From Phoronis australis (lineage: Eukaryota > Phoronida > Phoronidae), in assembly GCA_002633005.1 (NCBI GenBank), contig NMRA01000033.1, positions 560,233-624,232 on the forward strand: 64,000 nt of DNA, read 5' to 3'. Positions 46,201 through 57,100 of this stretch are shown piece by piece. The position numbers and the translations under genes were made by a program. The notes under the pieces were generated by a model, which made no database searches, was not told the origin of the DNA, and worked only from the letters and a program-made list of their open reading frames with translations. Positions within the stretch are counted from its first letter, which is position 1, and each line of letters begins with the position of its first letter.

Positions 46201-49200
46201 GTTGAGATAAGCACAGAGAAGGATTACTCTGGTTTGAGGATACAGTCCCTGCAAAGGTTTAATGACATGCTATTAACCTATTTTTTCTTCTGCTTCAAGA
46301 GATTTTGGGGTCATTTGGTATTTCTGGACATTGTTGGGCTAACAGGTTATAAATGTGACAAAGTAACAGTCATTGTTTAGTCTGTCAACAGTTTTGTTGT
46401 TGTACAAGTGACTTGGGTTTCTCACAATGCTGTAAACCAGATTCTGGGCCCGGGGTCTAATCTCCTAATGCAAAATTATTTTGACATTTTCCTTGTCTAC
46501 TTTCAAACTCAAGATGCGTTTCTGTTTATTGTATGTTCGAGTATATTGTGACTTGTGCAGATCCGTTTCTAGAGCAAGTTTGCTTTTAATGACCCCTAAA
46601 TTCACGCTTCAAGTTGAGTAAAATCACAAGATTGGGGTCGTCAAGTACAAACTGGGATTATACAGTAATTCATGCAAGCCATAATGAACGTTTATCTTGA
46701 GTTTGTATTCAAGTACAAAGATGAGATATGGACCCTGGTGTTTAGAATATCAACTATTTTCGAAGGCGTTCTTGCTCTTCCGTAGTACCATCAGGGCTTT
46801 CTTATTCTGTCTTCTCGTTGAAATTAGAAAATTAATTGTTTGAAATTCCCGTCCTGAAGCAATGGTGACCAATGACATCGAATCAATAACCATTTTGCCA
46901 TTGGGTCCCTAGATTTTGCACTTTGTGATATGGACTCACTTGTAGTTTTTCATTAGCTTGCCAATTGGGCAAGAAAACTAAAAACTTCACATGCCCGAAG
47001 GAAAGACTTGATTGCCCAAAATATTTAGTTGTAAAACCTTTAAGAAAACAATCAATCTAGACAAGTTCTGTTGTTTGCGATTTGATCTAGATTTATAAAT
47101 TGAGTGTTCAAATCAACTAGCCCGTCGGGCATACTAGTTTAAAATTTCAGAAATCACAGAAGTTAAGTGCTGTCTGGCCGTCAGGCTACTGTTTGTGTCG
47201 AGCCTTGAGTTTGACGAAATGTGTTTATATAGCATCCCTGATACACTTACTTATTGCATTTTGTCAGGTCTTGTATTACACAGTTGCGGGTCCATGGTTA
47301 CTACGCAATATGTTCCCCCCGTCTTTAGCTACTTTTATATTTTTGAACTGAAGGAGTATCAAGTACTCCCCATGTGTGTTCATCGCTTTTGCTATGATCA
47401 AAAAATTGCATTTATGCTTTTCTAAATGTTTATTTTGACCTTTAACCTCAGTAAGCAAGATGAGGAGGTGAGTGAAACGCCGGAAGAGCCTGAACTGAAT
47501 GAGGACGGAGAGGTAATTGAGAAGAAAGACACCAATGAAGGCCCGTGGAAGAAGGTGGAGGTGTCGCAACAGCCCCAGCAGCTATGTAAGGGCTACTCCT
47601 AAATGCAGAAAGTGTCATGAATGTTTAGTAACATATTAAATGGGGTATGCAATATGCAAAGACGAATGACTTGTGATTTGTCAAAATGCCAGGTGCAATT
47701 TCACTTCAGCATTTATTTTTGTTTGGTAAGCAGTGATGTATTCTGTTAACTAAGTTTCCCTTGCACAGTTTTTGACTTGGTTGTTGAACTAATTTTTTGT
47801 AAGTCTGTCTAATGCTCTTAGTTGTCCAAGCAGTTTTTAAAAGTAATCCAGAACGAGTAACAGTGCATTCGACCAGTAAGTGTTGGAAAATTGTGTTTTG
47901 CTCACTGATTTTTGAACTAATGCACAGGAAAAGAAAAAGTGATCACTGAAAGACATTTCTGTGTATTTGTAAAACACTTACTAGAAATTTTTTGTGCAGA
48001 GTTCAGTCAATTTGAAAGCATTGATGGGGCTATTAGTTTAAAAAAATGACATTTGCTTTCATTCAGTTCCTTTTGTGATATACATAAGAATAATTTATGA
48101 TTAGTTTAGGAACAGTCTTGCATAACATTCCTAATTTTCCTGTGCAAATCTATTATTACACAATGGTTCCACATTCAGGAAGTCATGTTGGTCCTTAGCG
48201 CGTGCATTATGATGAAGAATTTCCCGTTCTCAATTGGTTCAAGAACAGGGTCATGCTTCGTTAACACCACTTACCATCAAATTTGGCACTGTGGTCTGGC
48301 TTGTGTATGTAGATGTCATACTTTCTCTTTTATCAAGCTTCAAGAGAAAAGGACGTGACGGAGGTGATCGAGGAAGCATCAAAGCTAGTCATCAGTGACG
48401 GAAAGTACGTCCCACCCCACCAGAGAGGCGGTGCCGCCGCCATTGTGACCCCCGTGCGACAGGCACCGAGGAGGAAGAAGGTGGCACCGAATATACAGAG
48501 TGATTTAGATTTTCCCAGTTTAGCAGGGGCCATGGAACAGTCCAAGTGAGTGCCAGGTTCAAGATCAGTGGATTTTCATATGGGTCCAGCTACTTGAACA
48601 CTCCAATACCCATTTTTTGTGCTAACACATGCTTATATGTAGTTGCACATGTTCGTCATCTCTTTTTGGCAGCGTACACTGCTGTATGGCCTAAACCCCT
48701 TGCTGGATCTTTATAAAATTTGGCTACTTCCGTCTGTACGGATCTGAATACCCAATGTGCCGCCTAGTGGCATTTTTTTTATGTTTGCCTCTGTATCTTT
48801 GGAGTTGCTTGGTGGATTATAATTAAAATTGGTATTTAAAATGGCTTTCTATTAAGTACATGGTGATGCCTATGTTTGATGCTAATAAACATCCCTAGAA
48901 GCATACCGTTTGTTGTGCAGTCGTGGGTGCATTTCAACATTACTATTTTGTAGTTTGTTTTTTTTTTGGTGTCTGTTTCTTGATCTGCAAACTGTTGTAT
49001 GAAAATTGGTAGATGTGTTCTAGCATACAACAGTATGACTGACATTAATTTTTGTGTAGTCCTGACTATTCTGGCGTCATTTTTTTTGCTGAATCTCCTA
49101 AACCTCTGCAAAGTTTTTGTGAAATCTGGCAAGTGTGTTCTTTTAAGCAGGACAACTTTTGTACAGATACGACTGCTGATGTCCTGGTAGTGGCAATTTT

Positions 49201-49920
49201 ATTTTTTACGTTGTCTTCTTTAAATTATTTCCCGAGTCCCTTGACAGGTCTCGTGAAATTTGGTAAATGATATAAAATGATGAATCCATCCCATTTTTAG
49301 ATGTGTGAAACGTGCTTTACCTTGCTTAGTGATCTATACTCCAGAGTCTGACTTGAAGGATCATTTTGAAATTTGGCATTACGTTTCTACTGAGAAGGGA
49401 AAGGTTGACGTGAAATTTGGGATGTGTTCCTATTGAGGAGAGTACAGTTTAGATTGATTTTGAGACAAATCCGAGTACGGTGGTTTTAGTTTATTAGTGT
49501 TCATCCCTGTAATGGGAATGTTTCAAATGGTTATCCCTTGTATCTGTGCTGTATTTGATACACACATCAAGGCTATGCATTGCTCGTGTACTTTGTAATT
49601 GAGGTATATCTTTTCTTTCATTTAAATATAAAAAGTGGCTCTGCTCTTTTGGAAGACAGGTGAGAGGGTCTTTTGAGAATGGGTTGACTGAGGTCAATGA
49701 ATTCTGAATCTTATATTAATTCATTTTGATTTTTTTATTTCTTTAAATTTATCTCTAGAAAAGTTGAAAGCTTTAGTTCTCATTTCCGGTTTACAGAACG
49801 CCAATAGATTCAGGACAACAGTTTGAGCGCGTGCGAAGTGGCGGACGCCAGACAGACGAGAATCATGGGAGAAGTTCTCAGCTTGAATTGGGAAACAAAT
49901 ACGATGCATTGAAGAACTAG
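40274..49920 (+). CDS. CDV3: CDV3 homologue (carnitine deficiency-associated gene family)
   Basis: Exons: 40274-40459, 46183-46256, 47452-47585, 48338-48545 and 49797-49920 (stop TAG). Total 726 bases, 241 residues, phases consistent. Human CDV3 has 258 residues. Shared landmarks in order are an N-terminus LDDFFAKKDKSKKKNRSKF; a lysine-rich stretch; EWVEISTEKDYSGLRIQ (family: W..L..KEVDYSGLRVQ); GPWKK; a glycine-proline patch YVPPHQRGG (family: YRPPGAR); DLDFPSLAGA (family: FPSLQ); and a C-terminus LELGNKYDALKN (family: NQYAVLEN). The protein is basic at the N-terminus and acidic in the middle, with no membrane segment or enzyme motif, and is predicted largely disordered. The molecular role of the family is poorly known, so none is claimed. 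Intron 1 (5.7 kb) is packed with transposons. The exon 2 donor is weak (AG before GTTTAA) but the phase join is supported by the conserved text on both sides. Confidence 0.93.
40590..40745 (-). repeat. Dispersed foldback-family repeat, inverted copy in CDV3 intron 1
   Basis: The reverse complement matches 39040-39200: GCCTCACACTGATTAAACCA, CAAAGTCACATTG and GACACCTTAGGAG..CC..CAATGTC are shared. Together with the copy upstream it places CDV3 exon 1 between oppositely oriented copies of one repeat. Confidence 0.65.
40937..41374. mobile_element. hAT-type MITE, second copy (CDV3 intron 1)
   Basis: About 438 bases, homologous along its length to 25856-26338 (GGCCTTTATGCAGCGTACGT at the left, AATCCTGGATAAAGGCCT at the right) and in the same orientation. 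Flanks GCGAGTGA and GTGAGTGG agree at 6 of 8 positions, as for a decayed target duplication. Confidence 0.75.
42105..42396 (+). pseudogene. HIRAN-like domain remnant inside the foldback element
   Basis: The second half reads NPVDKYAVSVLKGLTIVRHV then PRKISK, and further on FFLKHCGSLKCTVT and GLEIPCTIIF. The N..D..AV.V..........VPR.IS pattern with a closing GLEVPC.F is typical of HIRAN-like domains found in many uncharacterised invertebrate proteins. The expected preceding strand (YKVI, stop, IPVEGEDL) lies in another frame and carries a TAG at 42144-42146. A nonsense change plus a frameshift therefore make it a pseudogene. Family assignment is from memory of the motif, not a search. Confidence 0.55.
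42911..43696. mobile_element. Nested TIR transposon, 786 bp
   Basis: Perfect 13-base terminal inverted repeats CAGTGTTCTCCAC and GTGGAGAACACTG, flanked by a perfect 6-base direct repeat GCTATT (42905-42910 and 43697-43702). GCGTCGAGTTT-type motifs recur near both ends (for example 42933, 43624, 43662), like subterminal transposase-binding repeats. No coding region is recognised. It interrupts the right arm of the surrounding foldback element. Confidence 0.85.
44280..44460 (+). repeat. Degenerate GTGGGTGCTTAACTG-type tandem repeat
   Basis: Units of about 30-40 bases alternate GGGCGCTTAACC or GGTGCTTAACTG with AAATCTTCAAAGTTG. A related tract lies at about 40770-40890 (GGGCGGTTAACC, GGGCGCTTAAAC). 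Both flank the large foldback element in CDV3 intron 1. Confidence 0.6.
44690..46010. repeat. Higher-order CTAGTGGC repeat in CDV3 intron 1
   Basis: Three diverged sub-units of about 145 bases each end in a CTAGTGGC-type anchor (near 44738, 44898, 45040, then 45184, 45332, 45481, then decayed near 45741, 45881). Each sub-unit type has its own signature: CGTTTTCGGATGGATTCGAC, AAATTGGCATGTATGTGCTT, and GGACGACGACAACTTTTAGA. The trio repeats with a period of about 440 bases, decaying to about 400 in the third copy. The family also occurs at 1205-1900 and 48640-49480. Confidence 0.85.
48640..49480. repeat. CTAGTGGC repeat family in CDV3 intron 4
   Basis: Degenerate copies of the 44690-46010 repeat: CCTTGCTGGATCTTTATAAA, CCGCCTAGTGGCATT, TATGTTTGCCTCTGTATCTT, ACCGTTTGTTGTGCAG and GTAGTGGCAATTTTATTTTT are all present in family order. 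Confidence 0.75.
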
Positions 49921-51130
49921 GCCGATACAGACTATCACGGTCACTCTTTTCACCAATGGGCATTGAAAGGGCAATTTTCGTTTTCTGCACGTGCTATTTT
50001 GTCAAGCGACAATGTATCAGAATATTAGTGAAGGCATATTTTATTCCTGAATTCAACTATATGTGGCTGAATAAGGGAGTGTTGCCCACTATTGTGTGGT
50101 TCATGTGTGTGTCATGAAGTTTCTCATATGAAGTTTAAGCTTTTCAACTTCTGATCAGTAATTATTCCATTGGGCAACAGATGGTATCCACAAATCAGCA
50201 ACAGCCTCTGATGTGAATATCAGAAATGTTTATTGTTTTAGAGGTTCGTTTTCTCTTAAATTGAAAATGCAAATCACAGTTAAGATAACTAAAGTAAGAG
50301 TCGGCCAGGGTTTTAGCCAGTTTTGATGTCCCAGATTTTACGCCAAGAGGCAATGTTATTAGATGCTTTGTCGCATTCCTTTCTATTTTATGTGACACGA
50401 AATTGTGAGTGACATAAGACAGATAGTCTTTGAAGTTTGTAAACTGTTTAAGGTATATTGAACACTACATGGGCGGGTCAATAGTGAGCAACGTCAAAGT
50501 AAAACATAATAAGAATCAAGTTGTTTATTTAAGTTGAAAATAACACCTAGGAACTCCATTCCAACTATTGTATAACCATAGAAAACACGAAGGGTTGACT
50601 TGTCTTATTTTACGGCTCGATTTTGTTGCAAAATTAACTCAAAAACCATTCGACACTTGCTATAGGGTAAAATAAAATGTCCAAAGGTCATAGTAATATT
50701 ACTTGACAGTCTTCAATATAACTTAATCATGCCCAGTATTTTACACTTTCTAGTTACTTTAGGCCGCAAGTTGAAAGCTGAATGAACTCGAGCAGAGAAC
50801 ACAGCCTGTTCATGTGTTCAACTCTGATCTTAGCCTGCACTTGTCTTGTACATAACATCCAAAATTCGAAACATTTCCAAACAAAATGCCATCTAGGTAA
50901 GCATCAAAATAAACATTTTCATCTGCGTGACACCAGCAATAAGTGGGAGGTACTGTAATATCACTTCTATACTGTAGCGTCCAGATATCTTGGTCTCTAA
51001 CACCAAATCCATCCCACCTACTTGTGGTTTTATAAATCTATAATAATTTGTCGCATATGTTGTTTTTGGTGCTGCCAGAATGTATTTGCCTGAAAAAAGG
51101 TCAGAATAAATGCCTGGAACGGCGATATTG
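49921..51130 (+). other. Probable CDV3 3' UTR
   Basis: About 1.2 kb from the stop to a canonical AATAAA at 51105-51110 followed by a GT/T-rich stretch (TTGTGTTTTATTTTATTG). No other gene is visible in the interval. Confidence 0.5.
51105..51110 (+). terminator. Candidate CDV3 polyadenylation signal
   Basis: AATAAA followed within about 25 bases by GT- and T-rich sequence, the usual layout of a cleavage and polyadenylation site. Confidence 0.5.
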
Positions 51131-53747
51131 TGTTTTATTTTATTGAAAAGGTTTCATCTTACTTCGTGTGCCAATCTCGGCTTCTGGTTTGTGTATTTGG
51201 CCAGGAAATTCTGGAACATTTATTCTGTTTAGCAGAAAACATTCCTGCATTGTAAAGTATTTTGATGTCTTCCTTTAGTAGAATTCTTGGTGTAGTATTT
51301 TTGGCTATAATTCACGAAGTGCAATTGAAAAATTCAACCATAGCAGATGGACTTGCCAGAAGTAAACTGGGCTTACTCAACATGTGCCACTAGTGAATAA
51401 AGGCGGGGCAAGATCACAGACCTCGTGCCTTTAGAATATTGGTGAAATCTCACTAATTAAGGACACAATATGGCCGACAAGAGAAATTTTATTTTTGATT
51501 TTTCCTATGAAAGATGCGTAGCAATAAAGTAATCCTTTTACACGTTGAAGGATTGTACCAAGGATACCATCAGACAATAAATTGCAGACATTCAGAACAA
51601 TGTTAGAAGCCTTTGAAAAATGAAAAAAATGACTACTTTGAAATTAGTTTTGTCTGAAATTGGGGAGATTCTACTATACAGTGTTGGCGGATCTAGTTCT
51701 ATGCAACTTTTTTTTCATTTAAACAGAAACAACAAGGAAGACCTACAACTGACAAATGCCTTGGACAGTGCACTGCCCTACTAACACCTTGCTTTCGAAA
51801 ACTTCCAACTGCAGTACTCCTGTTCTTTACCACAATTTTTACTTTACAGGCATGACATTCTGGTTTCGAAGAGTTTTTGGCCCACAGCAATTTTTGAGAC
51901 GGTAATGAGTGAACTGTCTACCCTGATTAAAAGATGATTATGCTAAATGTAACTATTAAGCCATGAAAAATTTTCAAGATAAATCTAAATTAAATAATTA
52001 ATAATTACCTTTAATGACCATGATCACAGGACACAAAATGTTTTTAAAAAGAAGACTAGACCATTCATCAAGAGAGCTGTCAACAATTTTAACTTTTATT
52101 CCAATCTGGGGACTAAATTGAAAGATTCCGACAAAACTGGTCACGAGAGACTAGATAAATACACCATTCAATAACGCAACTCTTGCCACCTACATTCTTG
52201 CCACAATGTTGTATAGACGTGAATCTCAAACATTTGGTTGACATACCAATATCACTTCACAATGGTTTAAGCTTTATACATAGAAGCATGAGAAGCCCAT
52301 GCAGTGCCTTTTTAATTGTGCTAGTCCCATTGTTTGTGCAGCCTTTTAATTCTGTCTTTGAGCGGTATTGTATAGCACACCGACATAAATGCAGATGGTA
52401 ATTCTGGTTGTAGTACCCAAGTCAAAACAAAATTAGTTATCAAAACGTAATGTAAGACTGGATAACAAGTGTCATGGAAAAGGCAATTGGTGCCCCGAAC
52501 TCTAGGGTGACACATAGTTTACCCCTTTTTCCAACACCTGCTTTATATGACACAAGGCAATTGGTTAATGCATTGTGTCATAGGAAGAACTAAAGTGGAA
52601 TATCGACTGGGTTACTGTTTGCACAACAAGCCAGAGTTGTTTATGGCTTTCAGGGCAGTTACACATAGGAATATTCAAGTACATTTCTGGATAAGGTACC
52701 AGATGTTTTAGAGGTAAGCCAATTGGCCGGCTTGCCTTAAACCAACTGGTTGGGGTGTCGTGGTCAAAAATTGCATTATCATTTCAAAAAAATTGAATAC
52801 TAGCAACAGACTCTCAGATTCATTTACACAAAAACAAACAAATCTCGAGGCCATCGGACTTTCTGTGGTAACTCACTTTCTATGTAGTGTTATGTCAAAT
52901 GGCATTGTGTGGGTTCAGATTTTTGGAACAAAAATTACTTTCTGAGGGTAGAGATTATATCTTATTGTCATAAGTCATATTATTCAGAGAAATGGTGTAC
53001 TCTCACAGAGAAAAGAATGTCGATGATAAATGGCAAGTTGTGCAAAACTCGAGAATGCTGATAAAAGGCTACCATAAATTTTTTGGTTCTGGAAGACTAA
53101 CAACTAGGCCAACACACCGCTTAGTCTAAACATAAAAAAGACAGAAGTGTACGCATGTTCAACAGTATTTGGGGGCATGCGTCACTGTCAGTTTGTATAT
53201 TGATCTGAGGTGTCAGTAATATGTAAATATTCTAAAAATTCATATCTTGCTTTGTAAAGACAAAATCATGAATTAATGTCTATAAATTCTTAACGCATTG
53301 TCAACACCATTACATATTTAGTAAACAACCACTTTTAAGCAAAACGTCTCCATTAAAATCTGGAAATTGTGAGAAAAATCTGCAAATCTGTTAATGTAGA
53401 ATACTTGACATAAGTTTTTACGGCACAGGTCAGTGTCTTATCAAAGACAAACAGTGTTCCAGTACAACCTTGTCCAGCAACATAACCTTGAGATTTTTAA
53501 CAAGGCAGCACCCTATACAGTTGTAGCAACTAAATCGAATTCATCAAAATATATCTCCAAAACAGATAACCCATATCTAAAAAGGCACTGCAGTGGGCTT
53601 CAAAAGATATAAATATTACTTTTCTCTGGCAAAGCCATTTAAGTTTCATAATAAATTTAATAAACAGGTCAAACAGTTATTTTCAATTCACACCAAAAAA
53701 TCAAATAAAAACAGAAGAAATGTGTTCCACCCAAATTTGAAGAGCAA
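51131..53747. other. Intergenic stretch between CDV3 and the dehydrogenase gene
   Basis: A TA-type MITE copy lies at 51440-51676. Otherwise the sequence is AT-rich and no coding exon, RNA gene or clear repeat was recognised. Confidence 0.55.
51440..51676. mobile_element. TA-type MITE, copy 4
   Basis: The left end TGGTGAAATCTCACTAATTA and the right end, reverse complement TAGTAGAATCTCCCCAATTT, form inverted repeats of about 27 bases. The internal ACACAATATGGCCGACAAG and CCTTTGAAAAATGAAAAAAA mark the same family as 17398, 21706, 26800 and 59184. Confidence 0.75.
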
Positions 53748-54158
53748 CATACTAACAGTATGTTGTATGTCACCACTATATCACTTTCCCAGTGTAATAC
53801 TAACAGTATGTTGTATGTCACCACTATATCACTTTCCAGTGTAATCATACTAACAGTATGTTGTATATCACCACTAAATCACTTTCCCATTGTAATCATA
53901 CTAACAGTGTGTTGTATATCACCACTATATCACTTTCCCAGTGTAATCATACTAACAGTATGTTGTATATCACCACTATATCACTTTCCCAGAGTAATCA
54001 TACTAACAGTGTGTTGTATATCGCCACGATATCACTTTCCCAGTGTAATCATACTAACTGCATGTTGTATATCACCAAGGTATCACTTTCCCAGTGTAAT
54101 CATACTAAAAGTATGTTGTATATCACCAAGGTATCACTTTCCCAGTGTAATCATAAAA
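53748..54158. repeat. 51-bp satellite contiguous with the dehydrogenase terminal exon
   Basis: Eight tandem units, mostly 51 bases, each contain ATCACTTTCCCAGTGTAATC. The last unit (about 54121-54158) is the 3' end of the dehydrogenase coding sequence including its stop. 51 is a multiple of three, so frames stay open for about 140 codons on the + strand, but these are only repeat translations. Confidence 0.95.
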
Positions 54159-57100
54159 CTGTCCTGTGTGTTCGCTACCAAGTCCCTGTAATACATTCAA
54201 CATGCCTTCTACACTCTGTTCTACTGTCACGGGTGCCTTGGCTCCACCTAAATCAGTCGACACCCAACCAGGATGTAGGCATACATTGAGAATGCGGTCC
54301 TTCTTCATATCTTCACTGGCTGACACTGCTGCCATGTTCAAAGCAGCCTGAAACCAGTGAACAGAAAACGATAACCAAAACTTCTGAAACTGGTGAGCAC
54401 CCATACAAGTATGTCCAATTCTCAAAACATGGTTGGTGAGAGCACTGTGTAGACAAGCTAAAGAGGCAGTGGGAGACCACTTGCCTGTGGTAAGAGTTCT
54501 GCCACAAAAATGCAGACACTAAAATGTGACGAGAAATGACTTGAATACAGCATTAACACAAGTTACCACTATCGTTCACTGGTGCCTCTAGACAGCTCAC
54601 TATTGCATCCATTGTGTTCTCGAACGTTTATGCAGTGGATACACTTAAATGCAAATTAAGCCAAAAAAGCAGTTTTAGTAGAAAAAAGGACTACAACCCA
54701 GTTTGTAATGCTTGCACTTCATGTCTATCAATCATAATCAGACACCTCTAGGATGACGGGTAAAATTTCCTTGCCTGGAAACAATCTGAGATTTCAGCGT
54801 GAATTTCTTAAAATGTGATGAGGATAGTGTGCTTGCTACGGCCTCTGTCTAGTAAGTTCTCCTATTCGTGCATTACATGCACAGAACAAAGCCCTTTTGA
54901 AGTTAGATGGACATAAAACATAGCATTGACTATCGTCAACTGCCACACAAGCTGATCGCTAAGTTCCCCCTGAGGTGAGATTTTGCAAGTGTTGTGTGTT
55001 AAAACTTCCTTGCATATGTCCAAGAGCAAATCCGTTCCAACATCCTGATTTCTTTATGGCAAAACCACAAGTCAATATAGACGAGACAATTATGAATGTT
55101 TCTTACCAGTTGGGATTAGAACAAGCATTTACCAGAGAGCCTAGAATTTTATGACTGGCTTCCTTTGTTTGAGGATGGGGAAGATGGGTGTCAGTTAAAA
55201 CTGCTGCTTGTTGGTTGCAACAATCCCACCCATTTTATATAAGCATCAACTAAATCCGCCATTGAAAATAGAACTTTTTCATTGATTCAATGACAAAAGT
55301 GGGTTAACAGATGAAAAGAGAAATGAAGCGCATTGCAATTGGTGTTCCTTAGTTGATATCTGTCACACTCTTGGGTAACATACCTGAGCAACACAATGGG
55401 GGTGACCTGATTTGTGTACACCACTGCTTACGAGAAAGTTTTTNCCCCCCCCCCGAAAAAAAATCAGTGAAATTTGAACGGAGGAGCCCATCAGGTTTTT
55501 GAAAATGTTATACTTGAACTTTGTCATGTAGAGGGGTTAAACTGAATGAGAACTCTACAAAAACAGAAAATCTGCCTTCTGCTTCATCACTGAAGGATGA
55601 TATACCTTAGAGAGTGAGTAAGAGTATGTTCGTCCCACATGACCGACCCCTATTGTGTGAATGGAGCCCAGAATGGCCGAGATGTTGACCACGGCTGATC
55701 GCGAACAGCTCATCTCTTTGTCACTGTGCTGTTTGGATGCAAGTCTCAACAAAGGGTAAAGATTCTGAAAGAAGAAAGCACTGAGATTAGAATCTAATCA
55801 ATAACAGCTTTGTTAATGAAGAGAAATAAATTACAGCAGGATGTGACAGGTGCAAACAAAATTTTTCATCACACGCAAAAAAAAACATTTACATATTTTG
55901 AGATGATCAATCAAAAATTGCCACTTTAACTGCTCATAATTGGTTATACCCCCTCTCCCAAATTACACGGCCATGACAGATAATTCTTTAAACGTCACTT
56001 TGGAGATTTTCAGCTAGCAAACGTATTTTGTGTTTTCGGGCAATGTTTCTTTGACAACAACACACAAAGTGAATGACATCACAAATGAAACTTCCTGGGT
56101 GTTAAGTGTATTGTTAGTTTTGCTTTAATGTCCAAGCCACCCCNNNNNNNNNNNNNNNNNNNNNNNNNNNNNNNNNNNNNNNNNNNNNNNNNNNNNNNNN
56201 NNNNNNNNNNNNNNNNNNNNNNNNNNNNNNNNNNNNNNNNNNNNNNNNNNNNNNNNNNNNNNNNNNNNNNNNNNNNNNNNNNNNNNNNNNNNNNNNNNNN
56301 NNNNNNNNNNNNNNNNNNNNNNNNNNNNNNNNNNNNNNNNNNNNNNNNNNNNNNNNNNNNNNNNNNNNCCCCCAACTTCTCAAAAGTACTTTTTAATGAC
56401 CTTGCTCAATTTAACCACTCATCCACCCTAGGTTTTTTAGTATTACATTCAAATTTCCTGGTAGATGGAGCTGCATTTCGCCCTCTTTAGCTACTTAAGA
56501 ACCAAGAATCAAATCTGGTCTTTTATTCTCACAAAAGCCATGTACCATTTTTGAATTTGCAATTTTAGAGTTGGCCAACTCTGAAGTGTCTCTTGACGTC
56601 GCTGAAGGTTTCGATGTTCATGTTGGAAACAAAAATAGAATCCTGTCACACCAAGGAATTTTATGAGACCGATTTTTTGGGATTTAAAGGCCAAACTCAA
56701 TTTTCAATTTAGCTAGCTAAACAGGAGGTGATGCAGCTTTAACCCACTCAAATACAGTAACAGATTTAGTTGGAAATGTGTTTTGCCTCTACATTTTACC
56801 AAAAGATACTGTCAATTTTTTAAACTAAATATATACTCCAACCTTTAATAACTTGCAATTTATTCTTAATGGTAACTGATGTGTGTGCGGCAACTAACCA
56901 AACTTGAAGGTAAAACAGCCATCCAGAGCTAAATGCTAACACAATGGTTACAAATGAAATTTCCTTTCCAACCACATGATAGAAAACACAGAATTAATTT
57001 TCATTCCTATAAGGCATTGCTATTAAACGATGATCAAAGAAAATCTTTGATCAGCACACTTTTAATTTTACCTTCATCAACAGCAGAGGAGTGACAGCAT

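Noticed and set aside
53760-54289. Two 143-codon frames on the + strand
   Set aside because: Translations of the 51-bp satellite, antisense to the dehydrogenase terminal exon.
56079-56490. Frames spanning the N run
   Set aside because: They exist only because N bases contain no stop codons.
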